64,000 bases of DNA from Bacillota bacterium (GTDB taxonomy: Bacteria; Bacillota; Clostridia; Oscillospirales; Ruminococcaceae). Location: positions 1 through 64,000 of the forward strand of contig JAEZVA010000028.1 of assembly GCA_023443315.1 (NCBI GenBank), in the 5' to 3' direction. The notes below the pieces were generated by a model. It was not told the origin of the DNA, ran no database searches, and saw nothing but the letters and a program-made list of their open reading frames with translations. The position numbers and the translations under genes were made by a program. Positions 1 through 7,729 of this stretch are shown here, piece after piece; positions within the stretch are counted from its first letter, which is position 1, and the number at the start of each line of letters is the position of its first letter.

Positions 1-87
1 TATTGTTTTAATAATCTGCGCAATAATCCACGAAAGAACTGCGCAGGTTAGAATATAGTTGCGCGTTAACTGCTGTAAGCTTTCCAT
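1..87 (-). CDS. Divergent PAP2 (DUF212, YuiD-like) membrane protein, N-terminal fragment cut by window edge
   Basis: Reading the minus strand from an ATG at 87 gives 29 residues running off the edge (MESLQQLTRNYILTCAVLSW then IIAQIIKTI). The pattern of a short amphipathic start, then a hydrophobic segment with a Trp and an Ala-Gln pair, matches the start of DUF212/divergent PAP2 proteins, and clostridia often carry such a gene next to ispA. A second in-frame ATG at 99 is possible; GGGG lies six bases before the ATG at 87. Function of the family is not established; it is an integral membrane protein. The rest of the gene is outside the window, so the call rests on a short match. Confidence 0.5.
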   Translation of the reverse strand, partial: MESLQQLTRNYILTCAVLSWIIAQIIKTI

Positions 88-208
88 GGCGATCCCCATT
101 TCGTCGTTTTCAGAGTAAACATCAAAACAAAATACATCGCCCAATCACTGTTTCATGGTCATTTTGTTGATGGTAATTGACGTTTACTGTTTGGGAAGAA
201 ATCGGTTG

Positions 209-1105
209 TTACCGTCTTCTGTCAGTCAGTTTATCGGTAAAACGATAGATAAAGTCATCTGAATACTCAAAGCAGGAAAGATACTGCTTCGCCCCATCGG
301 ATAGTTCGTAGGCAAGTTCTGACGCTCGTTGCACGCCGTAAAGGGTAGCAAACGTAGTTTTACTGTTTTGCACGTCGCTGCCCACGTTCTTGCCCAATTC
401 CTCGCTCGTCCCAGTGATATCAAGTATATCATCTACAATCTGAAACGACAAGCCGATTTTTTCCGAATATCTGTCTGCCGCCTGCACCTTGTCTTCATCT
501 GCCCCTGCAATCACACAGCCCATGGTAGAAGCGGCGCGAATGAGGGCGGCTGTTTTCATTGAATGGATCAGCGAAAGCGTTTGTTCGTCGGCCTGTTTTC
601 CTTCACTTGCAAGGTCAATCACCTGACCTCCCACCATTCCGTGATAGCCCGCCGCACGGGCTAAGATGCCAGCCGCGCGCAATGCACACTCAGCAGGCAC
701 AGTGTTAGACTTTACCAGCATAATCTCAAACGAATAGGTCAACAGTGCATCACCAGCCAAAAGTGCCGTGGCTTCACCATACCGTATATGGCAGGAAGGC
801 TGTCCCCTTCGCATGTCATCATCATCCATACAGGGCAGATCATCGTGGATTAAAGAGTAAGCGTGCAGCATCTCAACGGCACATGCAAACGGCAGGGCGT
901 CGTCGATACTGCCGCCACACATCCGGCAAAACTCGAGCAAGAGGATGCCGCGAATCCGTTTGCCGCCTGACAGTAGGCTGTAGCGCATCGCGTCCACTAC
1001 GTCCTGCTGCACAAGTCCCCTATCAGACAAATAGCGTTCCAGCGCCGTGTTAATAAGCTGTAGATAGTATGGCTCTCGCTGCTCTATTGTCGCAATACTG
1101 CTCAT
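209..1105 (-). CDS. ispA: Farnesyl/geranyl diphosphate synthase
   Basis: Short-chain trans-polyprenyl diphosphate synthase that condenses IPP with allylic diphosphates to give C15 (or C20) diphosphate for undecaprenyl and quinone-type lipids; cytosolic. The 298-residue protein shows the first Asp-rich motif DDLPCMDDDD at about residues 88-97, a GGKRIRG motif near 47-53 and the second motif DDILD at 225-229, all in family order and at family length. I place the start at the ATG at 1105, preceded by GGAAAGGCGG; an upstream in-frame start would add 11 residues without a better ribosome site. It sits 36 bases downstream of xseB, the usual Firmicute order. Farnesyl versus geranyl chain length cannot be settled by eye. 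Confidence 0.93.
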   Translation of the reverse strand: MSSIATIEQREPYYLQLINTALERYLSDRGLVQQDVVDAMRYSLLSGGKRIRGILLLEFCRMCGGSIDDALPFACAVEMLHAYSLIHDDLPCMDDDDMRRGQPSCHIRYGEATALLAGDALLTYSFEIMLVKSNTVPAECALRAAGILARAAGYHGMVGGQVIDLASEGKQADEQTLSLIHSMKTAALIRAASTMGCVIAGADEDKVQAADRYSEKIGLSFQIVDDILDITGTSEELGKNVGSDVQNSKTTFATLYGVQRASELAYELSDGAKQYLSCFEYSDDFIYRFTDKLTDRRR

Positions 1106-1141
1106 GTGTCCGCCTTTCCGGATAACCATGGTACCCAACTG

Positions 1142-1360
1142 TTAACTGTCGGAAACACTTTCTTTGTCGGGGGAAAGCTCCTTAATCTTCAGTTCTGCCT
1201 GCGTTAAGCTCTGTTGACACTGCGCTATGAGTATTATACCCTGCTCATACAGCTTTAACGAGGTTTCAAGGTCGATATCACCGCTTTCCAGCTTGCGAAC
1301 AATATCTTCTATCTCTTTTAGGGACGCATCAATCGGTTTTTGCTGTTCTTTTTTTCCCAT
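1142..1360 (-). CDS. xseB: Exodeoxyribonuclease VII small subunit
   Basis: Small subunit of exonuclease VII, which binds several copies along the large subunit and degrades single-stranded DNA from both ends. The 72-residue product has the family core IEDIVRKLESGDIDLETSLK, an acidic helical pair, and a charged tail. The ATG at 1360 has AAAGGG nine bases upstream; an upstream TTG at 1369 would overlap the xseA stop and place the ribosome site too close. It begins five bases after the xseA stop, so the two subunits are translationally linked. Confidence 0.93.
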   Translation of the reverse strand: MGKKEQQKPIDASLKEIEDIVRKLESGDIDLETSLKLYEQGIILIAQCQQSLTQAELKIKELSPDKESVSDS

Positions 1361-1365
1361 GCAGG

Positions 1366-2598
1366 TCAACCCTTTCGTTTGATTGTTGCAGGTTCCGTAC
1401 TCGCTTGCACAACGTCCGCCTCGACAAAGCCGTTTTGTACACGGATGGTAAGTCGATCGCCGGCAACAACATCCTCTGTGCTTTTTATAACATGTCTTCC
1501 TTTTAGCACAACAGCATATCCGCGTTGCAATACCCGCAGCGGGCTTAGTGAGTCAAGCAGTTCAGTGTATCCTGTTAGCCTTTGTCTGTAAGAAAACACC
1601 TTATGAAACGACGCAGCACCTAGCCTGTTTTGAAATAAGGCAAGCCGAGCATGACGGTCAAGGAGTAACCCTTGTGGGCTATTCGCCTTCAATGCTTCTT
1701 CCGCCCTGGAAACAAAAAAACGGGATAACGCAATCTTGCTTTCAGCCGCTTTGCGCATCTGATCTCGCAGCGCACGAAGCGTACTGAGTACAGCGTATCT
1801 ATCGGGAACCGCAAGCTCTGCCCCAGCAGACGGAGTGGGTGCGCGAAGATCTGCCACAAAGTCTGCAATCGTAAAATCGGTTTCGTGACCAACGGCGCTG
1901 ATGACGGGGATGACACTGTTATAAATCGCATAGGCGATGCGCTCGTCATTAAAGCAAAACAGATCCTCGTAACTGCCGCCGCCACGAGCGAGAAGGATGA
2001 CGTCCGCAGCATGAAGCACATTTACACGGCTAATTGCCTCGGAAATCTCAGTGGGTGCATCCTCCGCTTGAACGGGAACGGGGCACAACAGCAGCTCTAC
2101 AGCAGGAAAGCGACGTGCAACCACGTTGCGGATGTCCTCAATAGCAGCACCCGTCTTAGAGGTGATAACGGCAATTCTTTCAGGGAAAGGCGGTATCGGT
2201 TTTTTTCTCTCGGCATCAAACAGTCCAAGTTTTGCCATTTCAGCCTTGCGCTGTTCAAAAGCCAGCGCGAGCGCACCAATTCCTTCGGGCAGAAGGTCTG
2301 TGCAGTACAACTGGTACTGCCCGTCCCGTTCATAAACTGAAATTGCACCGCCTGCTACCACTGCCATCCCGTCCTGCGGGGTAAAACGAACGGATGAGGC
2401 ATGTGCCTTGAACATCACCGCTCGCAGTAGTGACCTATCATCCTTAAGGGTAAAATAAAAATGCCCCGAAGCGGTGTGGTATTTAAAATTAGATATTTCA
2501 CCGCGCACCATCACGCGCGTCAGGTGCTTATCCCCTTCAAGCAGCGACTTGATATAGGTCGATACCTGCGTGACGGTGAGCGTCCTCGAATAGTTCAT
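1366..2598 (-). CDS. xseA: Exodeoxyribonuclease VII large subunit
   Basis: Catalytic large subunit of exonuclease VII, acting on single-stranded DNA in repair and recombination. The 410-residue protein has an N-terminal OB-fold (roughly residues 1-105, with the SGHFYFTLKDD stretch), followed by the catalytic domain with RGGGSYEDLFCFNDE and GHETDFTIADFVADLRAPTP, then a long helical region that binds XseB. The ATG at 2598 is preceded by GGAGG five bases upstream, lying inside the end of the preceding M22-family gene, whose stop at 2600 lies two bases upstream of the xseA start codon. Confidence 0.95.
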   Translation of the reverse strand: MNYSRTLTVTQVSTYIKSLLEGDKHLTRVMVRGEISNFKYHTASGHFYFTLKDDRSLLRAVMFKAHASSVRFTPQDGMAVVAGGAISVYERDGQYQLYCTDLLPEGIGALALAFEQRKAEMAKLGLFDAERKKPIPPFPERIAVITSKTGAAIEDIRNVVARRFPAVELLLCPVPVQAEDAPTEISEAISRVNVLHAADVILLARGGGSYEDLFCFNDERIAYAIYNSVIPVISAVGHETDFTIADFVADLRAPTPSAGAELAVPDRYAVLSTLRALRDQMRKAAESKIALSRFFVSRAEEALKANSPQGLLLDRHARLALFQNRLGAASFHKVFSYRQRLTGYTELLDSLSPLRVLQRGYAVVLKGRHVIKSTEDVVAGDRLTIRVQNGFVEADVVQASTEPATIKRKG

Positions 2599-2599
2599 A

Positions 2600-3550
2600 T
2601 CAACCTCCGCTTAATCCGCCTGTGTGATGGATACAGCATAAAATCGCCGTGCCTGCCGCATTGTCGCTCGACAACGCAGGGCTTGCAAACAACCCGTCAA
2701 AGCGCTGCGAAAACGTTTGGCGAATCATCGAGTTTGACATCACGCCGCCAGCGTAGAGCAACGGCAATTTACCATATGCCTGAATCGCCTTTTCGGTCAT
2801 GCAAGAGAGTGTCGCCATAATATATTCGATGCAGTAACGGGCGATATCACAGGGTGGCATGCCGTCAGACAGCATGCGCGCACACTGATTCTCTACACCC
2901 GAAAGACAGCAATCCATTCCTTTTAACATCGGCTTAACAGAAAACGTACGGGTACTTTGGCTCGACAACTCGTCAAGCTCCATTCCGGCTGGAAACGATA
3001 GCCCCAGCATGCCGCCCACACGGTCGATTACCTGCCCTGCTTTCAGGTCAAGGCTACTGGCAATGCACGCGATGTCTAGGATGGTTGCTTGACTGGGGTT
3101 AACCAAAAGGCATTCGGTTGTTCCGCCAGAAACGTGAAAGGCGATAAATGGTGAGCTTAACAGGTCAAGCCGTCCCACCGAATAAAGTGCAGCCGCAATA
3201 TGGCCTGCCTGATGCGAGAACGCGTAAGCCGGAATATGAGAGGAACTCGCCACCGCCCTAGCCGAACATTCTCCGACTAAAAAGCACGGCATATACGAGC
3301 CTTGCTCGTCTCGCGGGCGAGCGGAAAAGCCTACCGCACAGGGCGATTGATCCTCCTGGGCAAACAGTCGCTGTAAAACAATCGGCAGTTGGCGAACATG
3401 GTGAAACACCGCGTCGCTCTGCCGAAGTCCCAAGTCGCCTGAATGAACAGGAAGAAGCTGCTTTTCACTTATGACTGTTCCGGTCTCGCAGTCATACAGC
3501 GCCGCAGAGGTTGTATAGTTGCTGGTATCTACCCCAAGAAAAACGGACAT
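2600..3550 (-). CDS. TsaD/Kae1-family (peptidase M22) paralogue
   Basis: A 316-residue ASKHA-fold protein related to TsaD, the tRNA t6A synthesis enzyme once called O-sialoglycoprotein endopeptidase. Visible features are an N-terminal nucleotide-binding start GVDTSNYTTS (residues 6-15), the metal-binding HxxxH motif HQAGH (113-117), a glycine-rich VSGGTTE stretch near 150 and a GGVMSN motif near the C-terminus. True TsaD is longer and normally sits with other tsa genes; this copy lies between nusB and xseA, as in many clostridia, and reads as a second, divergent family member. The ATG at 3550 follows GGAG ten bases upstream, just after the nusB stop at 3558. Whether it modifies tRNA or does something else is unknown. 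Confidence 0.75.
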   Translation of the reverse strand: MSVFLGVDTSNYTTSAALYDCETGTVISEKQLLPVHSGDLGLRQSDAVFHHVRQLPIVLQRLFAQEDQSPCAVGFSARPRDEQGSYMPCFLVGECSARAVASSSHIPAYAFSHQAGHIAAALYSVGRLDLLSSPFIAFHVSGGTTECLLVNPSQATILDIACIASSLDLKAGQVIDRVGGMLGLSFPAGMELDELSSQSTRTFSVKPMLKGMDCCLSGVENQCARMLSDGMPPCDIARYCIEYIMATLSCMTEKAIQAYGKLPLLYAGGVMSNSMIRQTFSQRFDGLFASPALSSDNAAGTAILCCIHHTGGLSGG

Positions 3551-3557
3551 ATCGGCT

Positions 3558-4076
3558 CTACTCCTGCTCCGGCTCGACGGGCGTCTCTTCCGATTCGGGT
3601 TGATTATCCGTCTCGTTGACCTCTTGCGGCGCAAGCGGTGCGACCAGTTCCTTTGCGGCAGTTCCAAGTAGACCGTTTACAAACGAATAATCCTCTTCCC
3701 CTGCGTACTTCTTTGTAATGTCTACCGCCTCATTGATGGAGACCCCCACAGGAATATCCGGCTCATACAGCATCTCGTAAAGTGCGAGACGCAAAACAGA
3801 AATGGCTACCCTAGAGATGCGATTCATCTTCCACTTGAGTGATAAACGCTCAATGTGTGCGTCAATCTCTTCGAGATGCTCCTCTACCTTCAGCGCGGTT
3901 TGCTCTGCAAACGGGTCAAGGTGCATCTCCCAGTTCTCTCGTTTTAAGTCAGGCTCATTAATAACAATTACCCTGCACTCATTGGCGAGGTCTATCAGCT
4001 CATTAACCGTCTCGTTGCGAAATGATTTTTCAAACAGCAGGATAAATGCCTGCTCTCTTGCTTCTCTGCGCGTCAT
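3558..4076 (-). CDS. nusB: Transcription antitermination factor NusB, with acidic C-terminal tail
   Basis: NusB forms the boxA-binding heterodimer with ribosomal protein S10 (NusE) and supports rRNA antitermination. The protein opens with the family start MTRREAREQAFILLFE and carries the conserved core ISRVAISVLRLALYEM and INEAVDITKKYAGEED, ending at VNGLLGTAAKEL. At 172 residues it is longer than usual because about 27 residues rich in Glu and Pro follow the fold; such tails occur in some clostridia and look disordered. Ribosome site AAAGGATG lies upstream of the ATG. It is followed by the M22-family gene eight bases later, giving a nusB-M22-xseA-xseB-ispA unit. Confidence 0.93.
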   Translation of the reverse strand: MTRREAREQAFILLFEKSFRNETVNELIDLANECRVIVINEPDLKRENWEMHLDPFAEQTALKVEEHLEEIDAHIERLSLKWKMNRISRVAISVLRLALYEMLYEPDIPVGVSINEAVDITKKYAGEEDYSFVNGLLGTAAKELVAPLAPQEVNETDNQPESEETPVEPEQE

Positions 4077-4141
4077 ATTGGGTGCATCCTTTCAGAATAA
4101 GCGTGTAAAGTGCAACACCTACACGGCATATAATGCAAAAG

Positions 4142-4165
4142 AAGCCCTCCGCCTGTGGAGGGCTT
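4142..4165 (-). terminator. Rho-independent terminator after asp23
   Basis: A perfect stem of about nine base pairs (AAGCCCTCC with GGAGGGCTT, loop of six bases) is followed on the minus strand by TCTTTT. It lies 12 bases beyond the asp23 stop and before nusB, so it should separate the asp23 transcript from the nusB unit. Confidence 0.75.
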
Positions 4166-4177
4166 TCTAAAGTCGAT

Positions 4178-4546
4178 TTATTGATCGTTGCCCGAATCCT
4201 CGAACAAAATAGATACGATGTGCACGTTCACCTTGCTAACTGCAATCCCTGTCATGCTCTGTACCGACGCCTTAACATTGGACTGAATCTGTTGCGCAAC
4301 CTCTTGAATTTTAGCTCCCGAAGCAAGGTTAACATATACGTCAATGACCGCCACATCATCCCTAACAGTAATCCGTACCGGTTTGGGAACCACAGGTTTA
4401 GAAACAAGCCCTTTAAAGGTGGTGGGCATAGCAGCCATCTCTGCAACTCCATTTATCTCGCGTGCTGCGGTGCAAGAGATCTTAGAGAGGACCTCCTCGG
4501 AAATCTTTAGGCTTCCAACGGTGTCCTTTATCGTATTTTCCTTCAT
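4178..4546 (-). CDS. Asp23/Gls24 (YqhY-like) family protein
   Basis: A 122-residue Asp23/Gls24 (DUF322) protein. The family pattern is clear: SLKISEEVLSKISCTAAREI, a short loop, then alternating beta strands VRITVRDDVAVIDVYVNLASG and the closing VQSMTGIAVSKVNVHI. In Bacillus and clostridia the copy at this place, next to nusB and accBC or spoIIIA, is YqhY, linked to control of lipid synthesis; the function here is inferred only from position. I choose the ATG at 4546, with GGAGG close upstream; a longer reading frame to 4696 covers the terminator hairpin and is not a credible start. Confidence 0.85.
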   Translation of the reverse strand: MKENTIKDTVGSLKISEEVLSKISCTAAREINGVAEMAAMPTTFKGLVSKPVVPKPVRITVRDDVAVIDVYVNLASGAKIQEVAQQIQSNVKASVQSMTGIAVSKVNVHIVSILFEDSGNDQ

Positions 4547-4642
4547 ATCTGCCTCCGTTTCCGCCGGATTTACCGACAAAAGATAATGGCATTGGTAGGG
4601 TTTGGTACCCTTGCCGTAAAAAAAGGTAAGCAAAAAATAAAA

Positions 4643-4680
4643 GTGGTATAATACCATTTCCTTTAATGGTATTATACCAC
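4643..4680 (-). terminator. Strong terminator of the spoIIIA operon: perfect 15-bp inverted repeat
   Basis: Positions 4643-4657 and 4666-4680 are perfect reverse complements with an eight-base loop. On the minus strand the hairpin starts 19 bases after the spoIIIAH stop and is followed by TTTTATTTTTT, a typical intrinsic terminator. The stem is AT-rich (GTGGTATAATACCAT), so length rather than GC content gives the stability. Confidence 0.88.
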
Positions 4681-4698
4681 AAAATGATGAAGACACAA

Positions 4699-5289
4699 CT
4701 ACTTTACCGGAATAATCGTGATATTTTCGGCTGGGATATCGATTTCTCCAAGAAGGATATCCTTAATCTGCGCAACCTCGGTGCTGAGCAATCCGTCGGT
4801 TTTTATCACGATGCTTGCCTTGTCGCCGTCGATGAATGCGATGCAGTCCGAGAAGCCTTTTGCCTTAATCAGGGTTTCGATGTTGTTTTCTGCGTCAATG
4901 GCTGTGGATATACTTGCCGCTGTCGTGATTGCGTTGTCCTTTTCCTCCTCGGTAATTGCGGAATCCTTCAAGATATTTTGCAGGGTTTCTACCGCCTCGT
5001 CGCGGCTCTGTTTTTTGTTTAGGCGCGCCTCGATAAAATAGTCCTCTCCGGCGTTGTTGGTTACGATGGCATCGGTCATATCGGTAATGCCGGTAACATC
5101 AATTGCATCGGCTTCTTCTTCGTCATCGCTTCCGACAAACTGCGCTTCGCCGTAATTTTTGGATGCATCTGCGTCCTCTGCGAGGGTCAGATCCTTGCCA
5201 GTTTGAGAGAACTGCCAGTTTAGGTATATCGCAATACCGAGCGCCACCACCAAGGTTGCAAGCAGTATCTGCCTTTTGCCAAACACCAT
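4699..5289 (-). CDS. spoIIIAH: Stage III sporulation protein AH
   Basis: Mother-cell protein of the SpoIIIA-SpoIIQ channel that links mother cell and forespore; its YscJ/FliF-like domain forms a ring in the intermembrane space. The 196-residue product has a short basic start, one membrane segment (about residues 7-26), an acidic linker, and a C-terminal domain with the ring-building-like region ending in ENITIIPVK. It is last in the spoIIIAA-AH operon and is closed by the hairpin at 4643-4680. Confidence 0.93.
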   Translation of the reverse strand: MVFGKRQILLATLVVALGIAIYLNWQFSQTGKDLTLAEDADASKNYGEAQFVGSDDEEEADAIDVTGITDMTDAIVTNNAGEDYFIEARLNKKQSRDEAVETLQNILKDSAITEEEKDNAITTAASISTAIDAENNIETLIKAKGFSDCIAFIDGDKASIVIKTDGLLSTEVAQIKDILLGEIDIPAENITIIPVK

Positions 5290-5310
5290 AAGTATGCTCC
5301 TCCCATCAGA

Positions 5311-5904
5311 TTATGAGTTTTCCAGTGCCATTCTTGTGACGCAAACACGATTTGCGCCGATGTCAAATGCGGTAGTAACCGCGTCTATAATGCGTGATTG
5401 AACTAGTTTATCATCACCGCCCTCGCATACCACAACAACTCCTTTAACCCGAGGCGCTCTTTCGGTCGCAAGCAACGCCTGCTTACCATCCGAACCATCT
5501 ACGAAGATGTAGTTTTCCTCGGTTTTATCCTTCTGCGATGTTTTTGCCTTTCCATCTTCCGATATGTCTCTGGTCACATCGGTATCGGTTTTTTGCTCTT
5601 TCGCATACACGTATTCCACGCTGGTATCCAGCGTAACCATTACCTTAGCCTGCCCTACCCCATCGATTGAGGTTACCAAAGCATATACCTGTTGTTCTAG
5701 CTTCTCATTACTCGCAGACAAGGAGCTATCAGGAGTGCCAACCTCGTTGATGGTTTTGGTTTTGGGGGCAAACAATTCCGAAAGCAATATTAACGCAATG
5801 CCCAAGATGCCGATTGTAACAATAATGCGTATCTTTTTGTCGCCTTTTGCAAGCCCGCTAAGCCATTGCCGAATGTTTATAATACTGTTGCCTTTCTCCT
5901 GCAT
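5311..5904 (-). CDS. spoIIIAG: Stage III sporulation protein AG
   Basis: SpoIIIAG builds the large ring of the SpoIIIA feeding-tube apparatus in the outer forespore membrane. The protein has a cytoplasmic start, one membrane span near residues 30-48 (IRIIVTIGILGIALILLSEL), and a soluble domain with the KVMVTLDTSVEYVYAKEQ pattern and the conserved APRVKGVVVVCEGGD. The ATG at 5904 follows GGAGG by five bases; a GTG at 5922 is an alternative that adds six residues. It starts 21 bases after the spoIIIAF stop. Confidence 0.93.
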   Translation of the reverse strand: MQEKGNSIINIRQWLSGLAKGDKKIRIIVTIGILGIALILLSELFAPKTKTINEVGTPDSSLSASNEKLEQQVYALVTSIDGVGQAKVMVTLDTSVEYVYAKEQKTDTDVTRDISEDGKAKTSQKDKTEENYIFVDGSDGKQALLATERAPRVKGVVVVCEGGDDKLVQSRIIDAVTTAFDIGANRVCVTRMALENS

Positions 5905-5925
5905 ATCATCCTCCACAGGCACTTG

Positions 5926-6402
5926 TTAAGACGCACCGGAAAACGTCAAAACGGTAGAGATGCCCGTCTTATCGCTTATGTATTCCCTGATTTCTGTCTC
6001 TCGCACGGCATATTCGGGCGAAAGCACAACATCTATCTGACTAATAGATATGCGGTTTTTGTCCACAGTATTATACCCAAATGAAATATTTTCGGGAGTA
6101 ACCCCTTTTTTATCAAGCAGCAAACTCACCTCGGTCTCCATCCCGTTTTGCATCTGACCGTCTACGGCAGATGTCAGATCACCCTGCACCTCGGCAAGGT
6201 GTTGTTCTGCCTTTCCACTCACACTTAGCTTCATATCCGGCAGCCTTGTAAGAACAGGCGATATAATACAGCTGAGAAAAAAAACACCGATGACAAGCCG
6301 CATCAATTTCTCTAGGCTTGTGTTGGGGACAAGCATGTGAATGATTGCTCCCGCAATTGCTGCCACACACAACGAAACCGCCCAAACCTTAATATCCGCC
6401 AT
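5926..6402 (-). CDS. spoIIIAF: Stage III sporulation protein AF
   Basis: SpoIIIAF is a mother-cell membrane component of the SpoIIIA complex with a ring-building-like soluble domain. The 158 residues begin with two hydrophobic segments (about 5-25 and 33-52, ending VLTRLPD), followed by a soluble part with VLLDKKGV-type helix and a strand rich in Ile and Val (RISISQIDVVLSPEY). Order, length and topology fit the family. It lies between spoIIIAE and spoIIIAG with short gaps. Confidence 0.9.
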   Translation of the reverse strand: MADIKVWAVSLCVAAIAGAIIHMLVPNTSLEKLMRLVIGVFFLSCIISPVLTRLPDMKLSVSGKAEQHLAEVQGDLTSAVDGQMQNGMETEVSLLLDKKGVTPENISFGYNTVDKNRISISQIDVVLSPEYAVRETEIREYISDKTGISTVLTFSGAS

Positions 6403-6429
6403 ATCGCTACCCCTTTTGTCGCAGAGTGT

Positions 6430-7587
6430 TTACGAACCGACCGAACTGATGGTCAAAACAACGGTAGTGGAAACAATCATTAGAACCGCAAAGCAGAGAA
6501 TAACGGTGACAAGCAGCGTAATTGCGGTGGAACAGCTGTTTAGTACCTCGCTTACCTGCTTTAGCTCAAAAATCTCGCTCACAGCCGCAGCTACCTTTAG
6601 TGTAAGCATCCATACAAGTGCCTCAAGCAATACAGGTAAAAAGATCATTGCTGCGGCTAGGATGCCGAATACCCCGACAACGCTTTTTAGCAGAAGCAGA
6701 CAGCCGCTAACCGAGGTCATCGCGTCAGCCAGAGCTCCGCCAACCACAGGAATAAACGAGCCGATTAGAAACTTGCCCGTACGCACAGCAACATTATCTA
6801 TCCCTGAGCTTACCAAGGTTTGAACGCTGAGTAATGCGACAAATACTGTAATAATAAAGCCAAGCACCCAAGACGCGACGCTCTTTATCATCTTCGCGGC
6901 TCCAGACAGATTAACCTGTGGAGAGACTGCGGCAACAATGCAAAACGCAAGATAGATACCGAGCAAAGGTACCACTGTTACAGTGGCAATCTGGGACGTT
7001 ACCTCTGCCGCGCCAAACAAAAGCAGGTTATAGGCGGACGCCGTACCCGGCTGACCAGAAACCGCCATAATCCCCGAAAGAACAGGCACAAACGATAGCA
7101 TGAAATTACTGCAGTCGTAGATTGCGGCAGATGCCTTTTGAATGCAGTTCATAACTGGAACAATGACGGAACCAACAATACATAGCACCGCAACGGTATT
7201 AAACACATTGCCCAGTGATTTTTGCAAAAAGCCCTCTTTAAACCCGTCAATTAAAGAACACAGAAGAATGATACCCAGCACCGAAAAGAAGATGACCTGC
7301 GGCTTAGAAACAGTATCCTTGACCATGGCAAAAACCAAGCCGAAAAATTCCCCCGGCTGGAGCGACAGGATACTGCCTGCCGATATATCGTCGATTCCAA
7401 TGGAATCAAGGTATGTCTTCGTATCATCCGAGAGCATCCACCACAGCTCGTCCGCGCCGCTTGCCTCTAGCTGTTCTTCGAACATTCCTTCCTGCACGGC
7501 ATCAGGTATTTCGTTATCCTCGGCATAGACCGAAACCGAGAACAGCAATATAAAAAGTATGGTTACAAGCAGCTTGATTCTAATCAA
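6430..7587 (-). CDS. spoIIIAE: Stage III sporulation protein AE, polytopic membrane protein
   Basis: SpoIIIAE is the largest membrane protein of the SpoIIIA complex, thought to form a channel or export component in the mother-cell membrane. The protein has a cleavable-looking signal segment (IKLLVTILFILLFSVSVYAE), a luminal acidic part, then about seven or eight membrane spans with the conserved GxxP-type loops, including GSFIPVVGGALADAMTSV. The start is uncertain: a TTG at 7587 has AAAGGGATG upstream and leads directly into the signal segment (385 residues); another TTG at 7626 would add 13 polar residues with no good ribosome site. I prefer 7587. Confidence 0.9.
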   Translation of the reverse strand: MIRIKLLVTILFILLFSVSVYAEDNEIPDAVQEGMFEEQLEASGADELWWMLSDDTKTYLDSIGIDDISAGSILSLQPGEFFGLVFAMVKDTVSKPQVIFFSVLGIILLCSLIDGFKEGFLQKSLGNVFNTVAVLCIVGSVIVPVMNCIQKASAAIYDCSNFMLSFVPVLSGIMAVSGQPGTASAYNLLLFGAAEVTSQIATVTVVPLLGIYLAFCIVAAVSPQVNLSGAAKMIKSVASWVLGFIITVFVALLSVQTLVSSGIDNVAVRTGKFLIGSFIPVVGGALADAMTSVSGCLLLLKSVVGVFGILAAAMIFLPVLLEALVWMLTLKVAAAVSEIFELKQVSEVLNSCSTAITLLVTVILCFAVLMIVSTTVVLTISSVGS

Positions 7588-7635
7588 TTCGAAACATCCC
7601 TTTATGTAAATATCACGGCATTGCAATTTTTAATT

Positions 7636-7698
7636 ATCTTTGCAAAAAACGTATCACAAATTAATCAGACGCTTTGATATATGCGCTTCTGCAAAGAT
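7636..7698 (-). other. Spaced 9-bp inverted repeat in the spoIIIAD-spoIIIAE gap
   Basis: Between the spoIIIAD stop (7730) and the spoIIIAE start lie about 140 bases without a gene, unusual inside this otherwise tight operon. It contains a perfect 9-base inverted repeat (ATCTTTGCA at 7636-7644, TGCAAAGAT at 7690-7698) separated by 45 bases, with a smaller TATCA/TGATA match inside. It could fold as a long-range stem in the mRNA. No T-run follows, so it is not a plain terminator. Role unknown. Confidence 0.4.
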
Positions 7699-7729
7699 TT
7701 CTCTCCACCTTTTTAGATGAAGGCTGCTA

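Noticed and set aside
4547..4696. Longer N-terminus for the Asp23 protein
   Set aside because: It would read through the operon terminator hairpin and lacks a ribosome site; the ATG at 4546 with GGAGG is better.
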